Notes under the pieces: model-generated
What the model was told of the DNA's origin: nothing
The model's input: only the letters and a program-made list of their open reading frames with translations
The model's database searches: none
Assembly (NCBI GenBank): GCA_947167105.1
Contig: CAMVGU010000011.1
Span: 1-64,000, forward strand
DNA from: an uncultured Selenomonas sp.
GTDB lineage: Bacteria; Bacillota; Negativicutes; Selenomonadales; Selenomonadaceae
Length of the DNA stretch: 64,000 nucleotides
Direction: 5' to 3'
Part shown: positions 52,189 to 60,667 of the stretch, in pieces
Position numbering within the stretch: the first letter of the stretch is position 1
Layout of the letters: each line of letters starts with the position of its first letter
Translations under genes and position numbers: made by a program

Positions 52189-54399
52189 ATGCTGGCACAA
52201 GATATCCCTGCCGCCCTGGCGGCTGAACTGAAACTCAAGACCAATCAGGTGGAAGCCACCATCACCCTGCTGGACGAGGGCAACACCGTGCCCTTTATCG
52301 CGCGCTACCGCAAGGAAGCCACGGGGGGGCTGGACGATGAGGCCCTGCGTGCCCTGGCCGCCCGCCTGGCCTCCCTGCGCAATCTGGTAAAGCGGCAGGA
52401 GGAAATCCTTTCCTCCATCGAATCCCAGGGCAAGCTCACAGATGAGCTGCGGCAGGCCATCGAAAAGGCGGTGAAGCTGCAGGAGCTGGAAGACCTCTAC
52501 CTGCCCTATAAGCAGAAGAAGCGCACCAGGGCCATGATGGCGCGGGAAAAGGGCCTGGAGCCCCTGGCCCGGGCCATGCTGCTGCGCACCGCTTGCGGGG
52601 ACATCATGGCAGAAGCTGCCAAATACATCAGCGCGGAGGAAGGCAAGGAAGTGCCCACCGCCGAGGATGCCCTGGCAGGAGCAAGGGATATCGTGGCGGA
52701 GCAGGTGACGGAGGAAGCCGCCCTGCGCCAGAAGATGCGGGAGCATCTTTTCCGCACGGCCCTCCTGAAGACAGAGCTTGACCCCAAGGCCGACCCGGAG
52801 GAAGCCAAGACCTTCCAGATGTATGCGGATTACTCCGAGCCGGTGCGCACCCTGCCCTCCCACCGGGTACTGGCCATCAATCGGGGCGAGAAAAAGGAAG
52901 TGCTGAAAGTCTCCCTCATCACCGACCACGAGGCGAATGTAGAGCGCTGCGAGAGTCAGGCCCTGCCCCAAATGAATGGCAGCTCCCCCTGGGACGGGCA
53001 ACTCCATGAGGCCATCACGGACGGCTATAAGCGCCTGCTGCTGCCAGCCCTGGAACGGGAACTGCGCACCAGCCTGACCGAAAACGCTGAGGCCCAGGCC
53101 ATCAAGCTCTTCGGCGTGAACCTGAAGCAGCTCCTGCTGCAGGCCCCCCTCGCCGGGCATACGGTGCTGGGACTTGACCCCGGCTACCGCAACGGCTGCA
53201 AATGCGCCGTGGTGGACAAGACCGGGCGCATCCTCGACCACGGCATCATCCAGGTCACCCAGAGCGAAGGGGCCAAACAGAAAGCTGCCAGGGATGTGCT
53301 GGGCTGGATCAAAAAGTACAATGTGGATCTGCTCTCCATCGGCAACGGCACCGCCTCCTATGAGACGGAGCAATTCGCCGCCCAGCTTATCGCAGACAAT
53401 AAACTGCCGGTGCATTACCTCATCACCAACGAGGCCGGGGCCTCCGTGTACTCAGCCTCGAAAGAAGCTGCGGCGGAGATGCCGGACTACGATGTGACGG
53501 TGCGCGGCGCGGCCTCCATCGCCCGCCGGGTGCAGGACCCCCTGGCGGAGCTGGTGAAAATCGACCCCCAGGCCATCGGCGTGGGCCAGTACCAGCATGA
53601 CGTGAACCAGAAGGCCCTGCGGGAGACCCTGGATGCCACGGTGGAAGCCGCCGTGAACAGCGTGGGCGTGGATATTTCCACCGCCTCTGCCGCCCTGCTC
53701 TCCCATATCGCCGGCCTTTCCAAGACCGTGGCCCAGAACATCGTGGCCTATCGGGACGAGCACGGCAGCTTCCAGACCCGCCGCGAGCTTTTGAAGGTAC
53801 CGCGCCTTGGCCCTGCTGCCTTTACCCAGTGCGCGGGCTTCCTGCGCCTGCCCAGGGGCAGCAAGAATCCCCTGGATACCACCAGCGTACACCCGGAATC
53901 CTACGAGCTGGCAGAAAAAATCCTGGCGGAGCTGGGCTTTGCCCCTGCCGACCTCGCGGATAAGGCCAAGCTGGAAATGCTCTCCGCCAAGGCCAAGCTG
54001 GTGGATGTCAAGACGCTGGCACAAAAACTTGATGCCGGTGTCCCCACCGTTACGGATATACTGGCGGCCCTCTCCCGTCCGGGGCGCGACCCCCGGGAAG
54101 ACCTGCCGGCTCCCCTCACCCGCCAGGCCCTGGTGAAGCTCTCCGACCTCAAGGTGGGCACCATCCTGCGGGGCACCGTGCGCAATGTCACCGACTTCGG
54201 CGCCTTCGTGGATATCGGCCTCCATGAGGCAGGACTCATCCACATCTCCGAAATGGCCCATCGCCGGGTGAAGCATCCCCTGGACGTGGTTTCCGTGGGA
54301 GACACCCTGGAAGTGGTTGTCATCAAGGTGGACGAGGAACGGAACCGCATCGGCCTGTCCCTGAAACAGGTCAATGATTACAAGAAAAAACAAGCTTAA
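52189..54399 (+). CDS. tex: Tex-family transcription accessory / RNA-binding protein
   Basis: A 736-aa protein with the Tex N-terminal helical region ([19 protein letters not shown] near 26-44), a YqgF-like RNase H fold ([17 protein letters not shown] near 327), helix-hairpin-helix motifs ([29 protein letters not shown]-type, about 530-560) and a C-terminal S1 domain (about 650-720; [24 protein letters not shown]). ATG 52189 has GAGGAA upstream. It is followed by the CobT-like gene after 10 nt. Confidence 0.95.
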   Translation: [736 protein letters not shown]

Positions 54400-54409
54400 G
54401 GAGACTGAC

Positions 54410-56419
54410 ATGAGCATCATCCCACCCCAGGAAGCAGAAGAACTGATAAAAACAGCCTGCAACGCAGTACTGCCCCCCACCTCCGGCCTGGCCGAGGACA
54501 CGCTGCTGCGCCTGGCGGGCGTGATGGAAGGAGACCATAACTCCCTGGGCCAGTTGCTGGACCTTTTGGATCGCTATCTCACCGCCCGCCACCGGGGGGA
54601 GGCTGAGGAACTGAAGCCCGCCATGGTCATTGCCTGCGCAGACCACGGCGTCACGGCGGAGGGCATCAGCGCCTACCCGCCGGAAACCAGCGTGGAAATG
54701 GCCCGCAACTACGTGCTCGCCCAGGGGGGCGCGGCCAATGTCTTCGCCGCCTACGCAGGGGCACAGCTTTACGCAGTGGACATGGGACTGCGGGAGCATG
54801 AGGAAATACCGGGGCTGGCGGATTTCAGCCTGGGCAGCGGCACTGAAAATATTGCCCATGGCCCCGCCATGAGCCGCGAACAGGCAATGTGCGCCGTAGC
54901 CGTCGGCATCGGCCTCTCCGAGCAGCTGATTGCCGAGGGGGCAAACTGCCTGCTACCCGGCGAAATGGGCATCGGCAACACCACCAGCCAGGCCTGCCTG
55001 GCCGCAGCCTTCTGCAATCTTACCCCGGAGGAAGCCACCGGGCGCGGCACCTTCCAGGACGACAGCCACCTGAAAAGAAAGGCTGAGGTCGTGAGGCAGG
55101 CCCTCTCGGTAAACGGCCTGCTCTCGGAGGATGGCCGGGGCTGCTGCCCGGAAAACCTGGACGGGCTGGATGTGCTCTCACGGGTGGGGGGCTTTGAATT
55201 CGGCTGCCTGGCGGGCCTCGCCCTGGGGGGAGCCGCCTGCGGGGTGCCCACCATACTGGACGGCGCCAATACGGCAGCCGCCGCTCTCATCGCCCAGACC
55301 CTGGCGCCGGAGGTCACTTCCTACCTGATTGCCTCCCAGCTTGGGGGGGAGAATTCCCATGCCCACGCCTTGAACAAGCTGGGGCTTACACCCTATTTGA
55401 CACTGGATCTGCGCCTTTCCGAAGGGGCAGGCTCCTCCATCGTCGTGCGCTTCCTGGGGCTGCTGCTGCTGGCATTGAAAAACCTTGACCTGCTGGCTGC
55501 CCATGAGGAAGCGGCGGAGATTGACTTCACCCAGGTTGCCATGCCCAAGGAAGCCCCCACCCTGACTGACCGCACCTTCAATTTTTACCTGAACACTATG
55601 CCCTCCCTGGACGAAGGGAGCTGCCGCGAGGCTGCCCAGCGCCTGGACGAGCTGGCCAAGCCTGCCCGCAGCCTGGGCTATCTGGAGGATATCGCAGCAG
55701 AGCTTGCCGGTGTCTTCCGTGACCCCCTGCCCCCCTTCGACCCTCCGGCAGTTATCCTGAACTTCGCCCCTGCCGCCCTTTCCCCTGTGCAGGAGCAACT
55801 GACACACGCCTTCGCAGCCAGCATAGAGGCCACTGTGGCGATTGCCAGGCTGCGCAAGGGACTGCCTGCCACTGCGGCCTTCAACTTCGGGCGGGAACAG
55901 GCCGAGGAGATTTCCTTCGACATGCCCATCATCGTAGTCACCATGTCGGAAGCCACCGTGGATGACCCCTTGGGCACTGCTGCCCGCGTCCTCGCCGAAG
56001 CCCTGCTCAAAGGGCCTGAAACATCACCGGAGGAACACTCCCCCCACGAGCTGGCTACGGCTGATGCGCCTCTGGCCTGGCCCGCCGAGGAATTCCTCCA
56101 GCATGCCCCGGCTGCCTACCACGGGCCTATCTCGGCAGTCATCGGCGCCATCCTGGCTGCCGCCCACAATACCAGCCTGGTGGTGGCAGGTGATGCCGCC
56201 ACGGAAATCATTGCCCGCTACACGGAGCAGCTCTGCCCGGAAGTGCGCCCCTACATCCTGCACCTGCAGCCCCGGCTCCTGCCCCTTGGCCTTACCGCCG
56301 GCGGCGGCCTCCTGGGCTGCCTGGGCCTGCATCTCATCGAGGCCAGCCTCTCCGTGCTGTACAACATGAAGACCTTCGCCGAAACCAGGGTTTCCCAGGC
56401 CAAAGCAGAACAGGTATAG
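54410..56419 (+). CDS. Fused tandem CobT-like phosphoribosyltransferase (ArsAB-like)
   Basis: A 669-aa protein made of two CobT-family halves. The N-terminal half (about 1-375) keeps ADHGV (near 78), GEMGIGNTTSQA (184-195), LDGANTAAA (near 284) and the catalytic-type Glu in RLSEGAGSS (Glu338). The C-terminal half (about 385-669) starts with a CobT-like LDELAKPARSLGYLEDIAAELAGV and ends with YNMKTFAETRVS but lacks DHGV, GNTT and the Glu (LTAGGG instead). CobT activates the lower-ligand base of cobamides with nicotinate mononucleotide. Separate ArsA and ArsB subunits act as a heterodimer on phenols in Sporomusa; here both are one chain. Typical CobT is about 350 aa. AAGGAG precedes ATG; coupled to tex. 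Confidence 0.85.
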   Translation: MSIIPPQEAEELIKTACNAVLPPTSGLAEDTLLRLAGVMEGDHNSLGQLLDLLDRYLTARHRGEAEELKPAMVIACADHGVTAEGISAYPPETSVEMARNYVLAQGGAANVFAAYAGAQLYAVDMGLREHEEIPGLADFSLGSGTENIAHGPAMSREQAMCAVAVGIGLSEQLIAEGANCLLPGEMGIGNTTSQACLAAAFCNLTPEEATGRGTFQDDSHLKRKAEVVRQALSVNGLLSEDGRGCCPENLDGLDVLSRVGGFEFGCLAGLALGGAACGVPTILDGANTAAAALIAQTLAPEVTSYLIASQLGGENSHAHALNKLGLTPYLTLDLRLSEGAGSSIVVRFLGLLLLALKNLDLLAAHEEAAEIDFTQVAMPKEAPTLTDRTFNFYLNTMPSLDEGSCREAAQRLDELAKPARSLGYLEDIAAELAGVFRDPLPPFDPPAVILNFAPAALSPVQEQLTHAFAASIEATVAIARLRKGLPATAAFNFGREQAEEISFDMPIIVVTMSEATVDDPLGTAARVLAEALLKGPETSPEEHSPHELATADAPLAWPAEEFLQHAPAAYHGPISAVIGAILAAAHNTSLVVAGDAATEIIARYTEQLCPEVRPYILHLQPRLLPLGLTAGGGLLGCLGLHLIEASLSVLYNMKTFAETRVSQAKAEQV

Positions 56420-56424
56420 GAAAG

Positions 56425-56453
56425 TTGACAAGCCCCCTGCTTTTAGATATTAT
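56425..56453 (+). promoter_or_regulatory. Promoter for Rrf2 gene
   Basis: TTGACA (56425-56430), 17-bp spacer, TATTAT (56448-56453). Confidence 0.65.
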
Positions 56454-56496
56454 TATGATATGACATATTGATATTGTATGAAAAGGAGGGGCTTCC

Positions 56497-56934
56497 ATGA
56501 GAATTTCCGCCAAAGGCCGCTACGGCCTGGCTGCCATGGCATACCTGGCCCATAGCTACAATAACGGCGCACCTGTCACCATTATCCGCATTTCCGAGAA
56601 GCTCGGCATTTCCAAAATTTATCTGGAACAGGTATTTTCCCTGCTGAAAAGGGCGGGGCTCGTCCACTCCCTGAAGGGCAGCCAGGGGGGCTACCAGCTC
56701 TCCCGCCGTCCGGGGGAAATCAGTGCCTATGACATACTTTCCGCCATAGAGCTGGGCCTCCTGGAAGTGCCGGACAAGGCAGCCGAGAAAATGCCCGTGC
56801 TGGATCACGCCCTCGCCAGCCGCATCTATCAGCCGCTGGATCAGGCCATCCACCTTGCTCTTTCCTCTGTAACACTGGAGGATATACTGGCTGCCGTGGA
56901 TGAAGAAAATGCTGCCTATATGTATTTCATCTGA
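56497..56934 (+). CDS. Rrf2-family transcriptional regulator
   Basis: A 145-aa winged-helix protein starting MRISAKGRYGLAAMAYLA, with recognition region ISEKLGISKIYLEQVFSLLKRAGLVHSLKGSQGGYQL. It contains no cysteine, so it cannot bind an Fe-S cluster like IscR or NsrR; a CymR-like mode (protein partner) or another signal is more likely. AAAAGGAGG precedes ATG. Next to the CobT-like gene but on its own promoter; no cysteine or isc genes are linked. Confidence 0.9.
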   Translation: MRISAKGRYGLAAMAYLAHSYNNGAPVTIIRISEKLGISKIYLEQVFSLLKRAGLVHSLKGSQGGYQLSRRPGEISAYDILSAIELGLLEVPDKAAEKMPVLDHALASRIYQPLDQAIHLALSSVTLEDILAAVDEENAAYMYFI

Positions 56935-56951
56935 AAAACTGCACCACAAAA

Positions 56952-56996
56952 GGCAAAGGGCCGACCTTTCTTCAAGGTCGGCTCTTTGCCCTTTAT
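56952..56996. terminator. Bidirectional terminator
   Basis: A 17-bp near-perfect stem (GGCAAAGGGCCGACCTT and complement) between convergent Rrf2 and hsp20 genes. Confidence 0.85.
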
Positions 56997-57038
56997 GCAA
57001 TGGTTGGAAAATTTATGGAATTGGGAGGGAAAACTGCT

Positions 57039-57491
57039 TCACTTGATCTCAATCTGCTTGGCTTCCTGAGTGACCTGGGCCTTCGGCAGATTCACCCGCA
57101 GCACACCGTCCTTGAACTCCGCCGAAACCTTCGTCTCGTCGATGCCATCAATGTAGAAGGAACGGCTCATAGAGCCATAATGACGCTCGCGGCGGATGTA
57201 ACTGCTCTGCTCATCCTTATCGTCCTTGGCTTCCTGCTGCTCCGCAGAAATGGTCAGGTAATTGTTCTCATAACCCAGCTTGATGTCCTCTTTCTTCAGC
57301 CCCGGCAAATCCGCCGTCAGCTCGAAAGCGTCACCCAGGTCACGTACATCCACTTTCATGCCTCCCGTCTGCCTGAAAGCAGGCATGAAGTCATCATGGA
57401 AGAAGGGCTCGTTGAACACATCGAACAAACTCCTGAAACCATCCTCACGAGACAAATCCTTGCGCGAACCAAACGGTACCAAACCAAACAT
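57039..57491 (-). CDS. Hsp20/alpha-crystallin small heat-shock protein
   Basis: A 150-aa chaperone. N-terminal arm (1-45), alpha-crystallin domain (about 45-135; VDVRDLGDAFELTADLPGLKKEDIKL and FKDGVLRVNLPKA with the conserved G-V-L) and a short C-terminal tail. Promoter on the minus strand TTGACT (57568-57573), 16-bp spacer, TATAAT (57546-57551), with a second GGTCAA half-site 8 bp from the first. Confidence 0.94.
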   Translation of the reverse strand: MFGLVPFGSRKDLSREDGFRSLFDVFNEPFFHDDFMPAFRQTGGMKVDVRDLGDAFELTADLPGLKKEDIKLGYENNYLTISAEQQEAKDDKDEQSSYIRRERHYGSMSRSFYIDGIDETKVSAEFKDGVLRVNLPKAQVTQEAKQIEIK

Positions 57492-57597
57492 ATTAACAAC
57501 CCCTTTCGGTATTCAACCTGTGTCTTTATCCTTTTGACATTTATTATTATACAGCAAAAGAACAAAAAGTCAATAGGTCAAAAAGAAAAATTTATAA

Positions 57598-57741
57598 TCA
57601 TTCCCTGGTCAGCACCGGGCGGGTGACGAAATCAAAGTATGAAGCCAGCTCTTCCGGCGACTCCCTGGCCCCGCCCCTGATCCACCACTGCACCATATTG
57701 ACAAAACTGCCGGAGATATGATTGAGCAGAAAATCCATGTC
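57598..57741 (-). pseudogene. TetR-family regulator, 3' remnant
   Basis: About 47 codons with no start, reading MDFLLNHISGSFVNMVQWWI, then GGARESPEELASYFDFVTRPVL and TGA. This matches the last helices of TetR regulators of the FLxNxxSGSFxxMVxWWI type. Upstream of about 57741 the frame loses TetR character exactly where a plus-strand ATPase tail starts. Confidence 0.65.
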
Positions 57742-57858
57742 ACCCCGACCACGGGCGCTCTGGTACACAATGCCGGCTCCTGCTTGGTGGTTCTGTTTGC
57801 CGCTTTGCTCTACGACCGCAACTTTGACGAAGCTGGCGGCAGGGCAAGTGCTGCGTAA
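57742..57858 (+). pseudogene. Heavy-metal-type P-type ATPase, 3' remnant
   Basis: About 38 codons with no start, TPTTGALVHNAGSCLVVLFA then ALLYDRNFDEAGG and TAA. The TGALVHNAGSxxVVLxAxLLYD pattern is the last membrane helix of heavy-metal P1B ATPases. It abuts the TetR remnant head to head, so a deletion took the shared 5' ends and promoter of a divergent pair. Confidence 0.6.
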
Positions 57859-57951
57859 GTCTTACTCCATATGGTATGTTCCGAACAGGAAAACCTGCTG
57901 GCTGCGGAGAATATAGCTGTAGATTATCACGCAGGAAGGGAGGCGCAGCCC

Positions 57952-59523
57952 ATGCAGTCAAAATCCTACATAGCCATTGACCTTAAATCCTTCTACGCCT
58001 CCGTGGAGTGCGTGGAGCGGGGACTTGACCCTCTCACCACCAATCTCGTTGTGGCGGACGAGAGCCGCACCACCAAGACCATCTGCCTTGCCGCCACCCC
58101 TGCCATCAAATCCTACGGCATCCCCGGCAGGGCGCGGCTCTTCGAGGTAGTGCAGAAGGTAAAGGAAGCCAATCTGCTCCGCAGGGGAAAGGCACCGGGG
58201 CACAAACTGGTCGGCGAGTCCTACAAAGCTATGGAACTGGCAGCCAATCTCTCCCTTGCCATTTCCTACATCGTGGCCAAGCCCCGCATGGCTCTCTACA
58301 TGGATTACAGCACCCGCATTTACGCCATCTACCTTCGCTATATCGCCCCGGAGGACATTCACTCTTACAGCGTTGACGAGGTCTTCATGGACGTGACCCC
58401 ATATCTTGCCACCTACCGCATGACGGCCTACGAGCTTGCCTCGCTGATGATTCGGGATGTGCTGAAAGAAACAGGCATCACCGCCACGGCGGGCATCGGA
58501 ACGAATCTCTACCTGGCCAAAATTGCCATGGACATCGTGGCAAAGAAAATGCCCGCGACGGCCAAGGATGGCCTAGTGCGGGGGCAGGAGCGTGATGCGA
58601 CTGCTTTGCCCCCGCCAGATAAAGATGGGGTACGCATTGCGGAACTGGACGAAATGAGCTACCGACGCCAGCTTTGGACGCATACGCCCCTCACGGACTT
58701 CTGGCGGGTGGGCAAAGGCTACGCCAAAAAACTAAACGCCCACGGCCTCAAAACCATGGGAGATATTGCCCGTTGCTCCATAGGCAAGCCGCAGGATTTT
58801 TACAACGAGGAACTGCTCTACAAACTTTTCGGAATGAACGCAGAGCTGCTCATTGACCATGCCTGGGGCTGGGAACCCTGCACCATGGCTGCCATCAAAA
58901 ATTACCGCCCCGTGGGGAGCAGCCTCAGCTCCGGACAAGTCCTGCAAAGCCCCTACACCCACGAAAAAGCGCGGCTTATCGTCTGGGAGATGACGGATCC
59001 CCTTGTCCTTGACCTTGTGGAAAAGGGCCTGGTTACTGACCAGATGGTGCTGGATATTGGCTATGATATCGAGAATATGCAGAAGTCCTACCGTGGAACT
59101 GTGCATATAGACCACTACGGCAGAACCGTACCGAAACCGGCTCACGGCTCGATAAATCTTGGCAAATACACTTCTTCCTCCAAGCACATACTGGATGCCA
59201 TAGTGGAGCTCTACGAGCGCATCACCCAGCCGGACTTATTGGTACGGCGAGTGACCGTCACAGCCAATCATGTAATTAGTGAGAAACAAGTACCAAGGGA
59301 CTCAGCCAAAAACGAGCAAATAGACCTTTTCACAGACTATGAAGCCATAGAAAAGGAACGGAAAGAGGCCGAAAAGGAGGAACGCAAAGAAAAATCCCTG
59401 CAGCACGCCCTGATTGAAATTAAACGCAAATTCGGAAAAAACGCCATCCTCAAAGGCTCCAACCTTCAAGAGGGAGGCATGACCATCGAACGGAATCAGC
59501 AAATTGGAGGGCATAAAGCTTGA
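57952..59523 (+). CDS. Y-family DNA polymerase (UmuC/DinB-like) with in-frame repeat insertion
   Basis: A 523-aa translesion polymerase of the UmuC-like group common on Firmicutes mobile elements. Catalytic Asp in YIAIDLKSFYASVEC (near 10) and YSVDEVFMD (near 143-150); helix-hairpin-helix DNA-binding region near 255-285; little-finger domain and a Lys/Glu-rich helix (about 460-490) follow. Residues about 205-224 (DGLVRGQERDATALPPP) are a 19-codon insertion derived from a palindromic repeat and flanked by near-duplicate KDG codons. ATG 57952 has GGGAGG 8 nt upstream. A TGTTCCGAACA dyad lies upstream (57887-57897). Coupled to the yolD-like gene. Confidence 0.9.
   Translation: MQSKSYIAIDLKSFYASVECVERGLDPLTTNLVVADESRTTKTICLAATPAIKSYGIPGRARLFEVVQKVKEANLLRRGKAPGHKLVGESYKAMELAANLSLAISYIVAKPRMALYMDYSTRIYAIYLRYIAPEDIHSYSVDEVFMDVTPYLATYRMTAYELASLMIRDVLKETGITATAGIGTNLYLAKIAMDIVAKKMPATAKDGLVRGQERDATALPPPDKDGVRIAELDEMSYRRQLWTHTPLTDFWRVGKGYAKKLNAHGLKTMGDIARCSIGKPQDFYNEELLYKLFGMNAELLIDHAWGWEPCTMAAIKNYRPVGSSLSSGQVLQSPYTHEKARLIVWEMTDPLVLDLVEKGLVTDQMVLDIGYDIENMQKSYRGTVHIDHYGRTVPKPAHGSINLGKYTSSSKHILDAIVELYERITQPDLLVRRVTVTANHVISEKQVPRDSAKNEQIDLFTDYEAIEKERKEAEKEERKEKSLQHALIEIKRKFGKNAILKGSNLQEGGMTIERNQQIGGHKA
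58564..58628 (+). repeat. Palindromic repeat copy A, in frame inside the polymerase gene
   Basis: The core hairpin is GCGGGGGCA / TGCCCCCGC with the loop containing GGAGCGTGATGCGACTG. It is flanked by AAGGATGG (58564-58571) and AAAGATGG (58621-58628), 57 bp apart, as if it duplicated its target. The same element with compensatory stem changes lies at 60421-60540. Confidence 0.8.
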
Positions 59524-59939
59524 ACTTAGAAAATCCCCATCCCTACGCCGATATTATTGGCCTGCCCCATCATGTTTCCACTCGCCATCCGCAAATGTCC
59601 ATGGAAAAACGCGCCGCACAGTTCTCCCCCTTCGCCGCCATGGTAGGCCACGATGCGGCAATTCTGGAAACTGCACGGCTGACAAAGGATAAACCTGAAC
59701 TTTCCGAGGATGAGAAGGCTGTCATTGACGGGAAATTACAACTGCTCCAGGAACATATCAGGCAGCAACCGGAAGTAACCGTCACTTATTTCCAGCCGGA
59801 TAAAAAGAAAAGCGGCGGCGCCTATGTCACCGCCACCGGTTATGTAAAAAAAATTGATACTCAAAGACGCTTGTTGATTCTACAAAAGGAAACCGCCATT
59901 CATATCAACGATCTCATTGACATACAGGAGTTGAAATAA
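59520..59939 (+). CDS. YolD-like protein
   Basis: A 139-aa member of the YolD-like family that accompanies UmuC-type polymerases on Firmicutes chromosomes and plasmids. MSMEKRAAQFSPFAAMVGHD (near 27-45) is characteristic; the C-terminal half is a beta-rich fold. TTG 59520 overlaps the polymerase stop (TTGA) with GGAGGG 8 nt upstream. Probably modulates the polymerase, but its function is unproven. Confidence 0.85.
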   Translation: MNLENPHPYADIIGLPHHVSTRHPQMSMEKRAAQFSPFAAMVGHDAAILETARLTKDKPELSEDEKAVIDGKLQLLQEHIRQQPEVTVTYFQPDKKKSGGAYVTATGYVKKIDTQRRLLILQKETAIHINDLIDIQELK

Positions 59940-60077
59940 ATGTATGATGATTACATAAGCTCAGACAAGTTTCACGCCTATCGTGGCGATTTGAGCAAAA
60001 TCTACCAAGGCGAAGATGTGGATTACTGCGTAGAGGAAACACACATCCATCACCGATTCAGCGTATCAGCCGTTTGA
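59940..60077 (+). CDS. Small protein downstream of yolD
   Basis: A 45-aa frame (MYDDYISSDKFHAYRGDLSK..., ending in RFSVSAV) starting one base after the yolD stop with GGAG 9 nt upstream. Coding-like composition and good spacing suggest a third cassette gene, or the 5' part of one truncated by the sequence that follows. No family recognised. Confidence 0.5.
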   Translation: MYDDYISSDKFHAYRGDLSKIYQGEDVDYCVEETHIHHRFSVSAV

Positions 60078-60301
60078 GCAGAGACAGCCACCAAAGTTCC
60101 TTCTATTGCCAAACGCTCCTGCGATTGCAGGAACATTTGGCGTAATCGTTTTTCGCTCCCGTCAAGGGAACATTCTCCAATCAGCGAAGCGTGGCCACGA
60201 ATTGGTGTCCGTCCGATATATCGGTATAACGCAAAGACGAATGGCGTAAGCGCGATGTAAATGATACGTATTGGCGGTAGAGATTTTGAGCCAACTGCTC
60301 A
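60050..60301 (-). pseudogene. Possible 5'-truncated gene remnant
   Basis: On the minus strand an open frame of about 83 codons without a usable start reads IYIALTPFVFALYRYIGRTP, then IRGHASLIGECSLDGSEKRL and an Arg/Gln-rich helix, ending TGA at 60050-60052. The pattern (hydrophobic then amphipathic) looks like protein but I recognise no family. It overlaps the preceding small gene by 28 nt on the opposite strand. Confidence 0.3.
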
Positions 60302-60420
60302 CAAGACTCTCTATGCCTCCATCTCATCATTATCGAAACGGCTTTTAACCATTCTTTTCGTTTTTTTGTGTGGGCTCATAGTTCATCCACACCTGAACCG
60401 AAGTCCCTTCGCGATTCGCA
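60302..60420. other. No gene seen
   Basis: Between the remnant and the tandem repeats I see no frame with a ribosome site; a T-rich run near 60355-60370 is the only notable feature. Confidence 0.4.
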
Positions 60421-60540
60421 TGGATGCGCTAGTGCGGACGCAGGAGCGTGATGCGACTGTTTTGCGTCCGCCGACGCGCATGGATGCGCTAGTGCGGGCG
60501 CAGGCGCAGGATGCGCCGTTTTGCGCCCGGTGCCTGTCCC
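60421..60540 (+). repeat. Palindromic repeat copies B and C, in tandem
   Basis: Two units 60 bp apart, each starting TGGATGCGCTAGTGCGG. B forms GCGGACGCA/TGCGTCCGC; C forms GCGGGCGCA/TGCGCCCG. The loop sequence matches copy A in the polymerase gene while the stems differ by paired changes. All three copies read LVRxQ in the same frame. Confidence 0.8.
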
Positions 60541-60566
60541 TGCTCAAGCGGCTGCGACGCGGAGCT

Positions 60567-60667
60567 ATACTCGCTAAAGAAAAAACATTCCTCTTGACAG
60601 CGAACCTCATCCACCGCTTACGCGGTCCCCCTTCCCCAGAGGGGAAGGCTTTTGCGTCAATGAGCAT
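60567..60667 (-). repeat. MITE-like element, copy 2
   Basis: 101 bp, the reverse orientation of 4791-4891, with the same ends (ATACTCGC... / ...TGAGCAT) and the CCACCGCTTACGCGGT and CCTTCCCC/GGGGAAGG hairpins. It begins 27 bp after the tandem palindromes. Confidence 0.85.

Noticed and set aside
57568..57595. CtsR operator upstream of hsp20
   Set aside because: The AGTCAA and GGTCAA half-sites are 8 bp apart, whereas CtsR boxes need a 10-bp period of GGTCAAA heptads.
57861..57951. LexA box before the Y-family polymerase
   Set aside because: TGTTCCGAACA is a dyad, but the half-sites are in the opposite order to the Firmicutes GAAC-N4-GTTC box.
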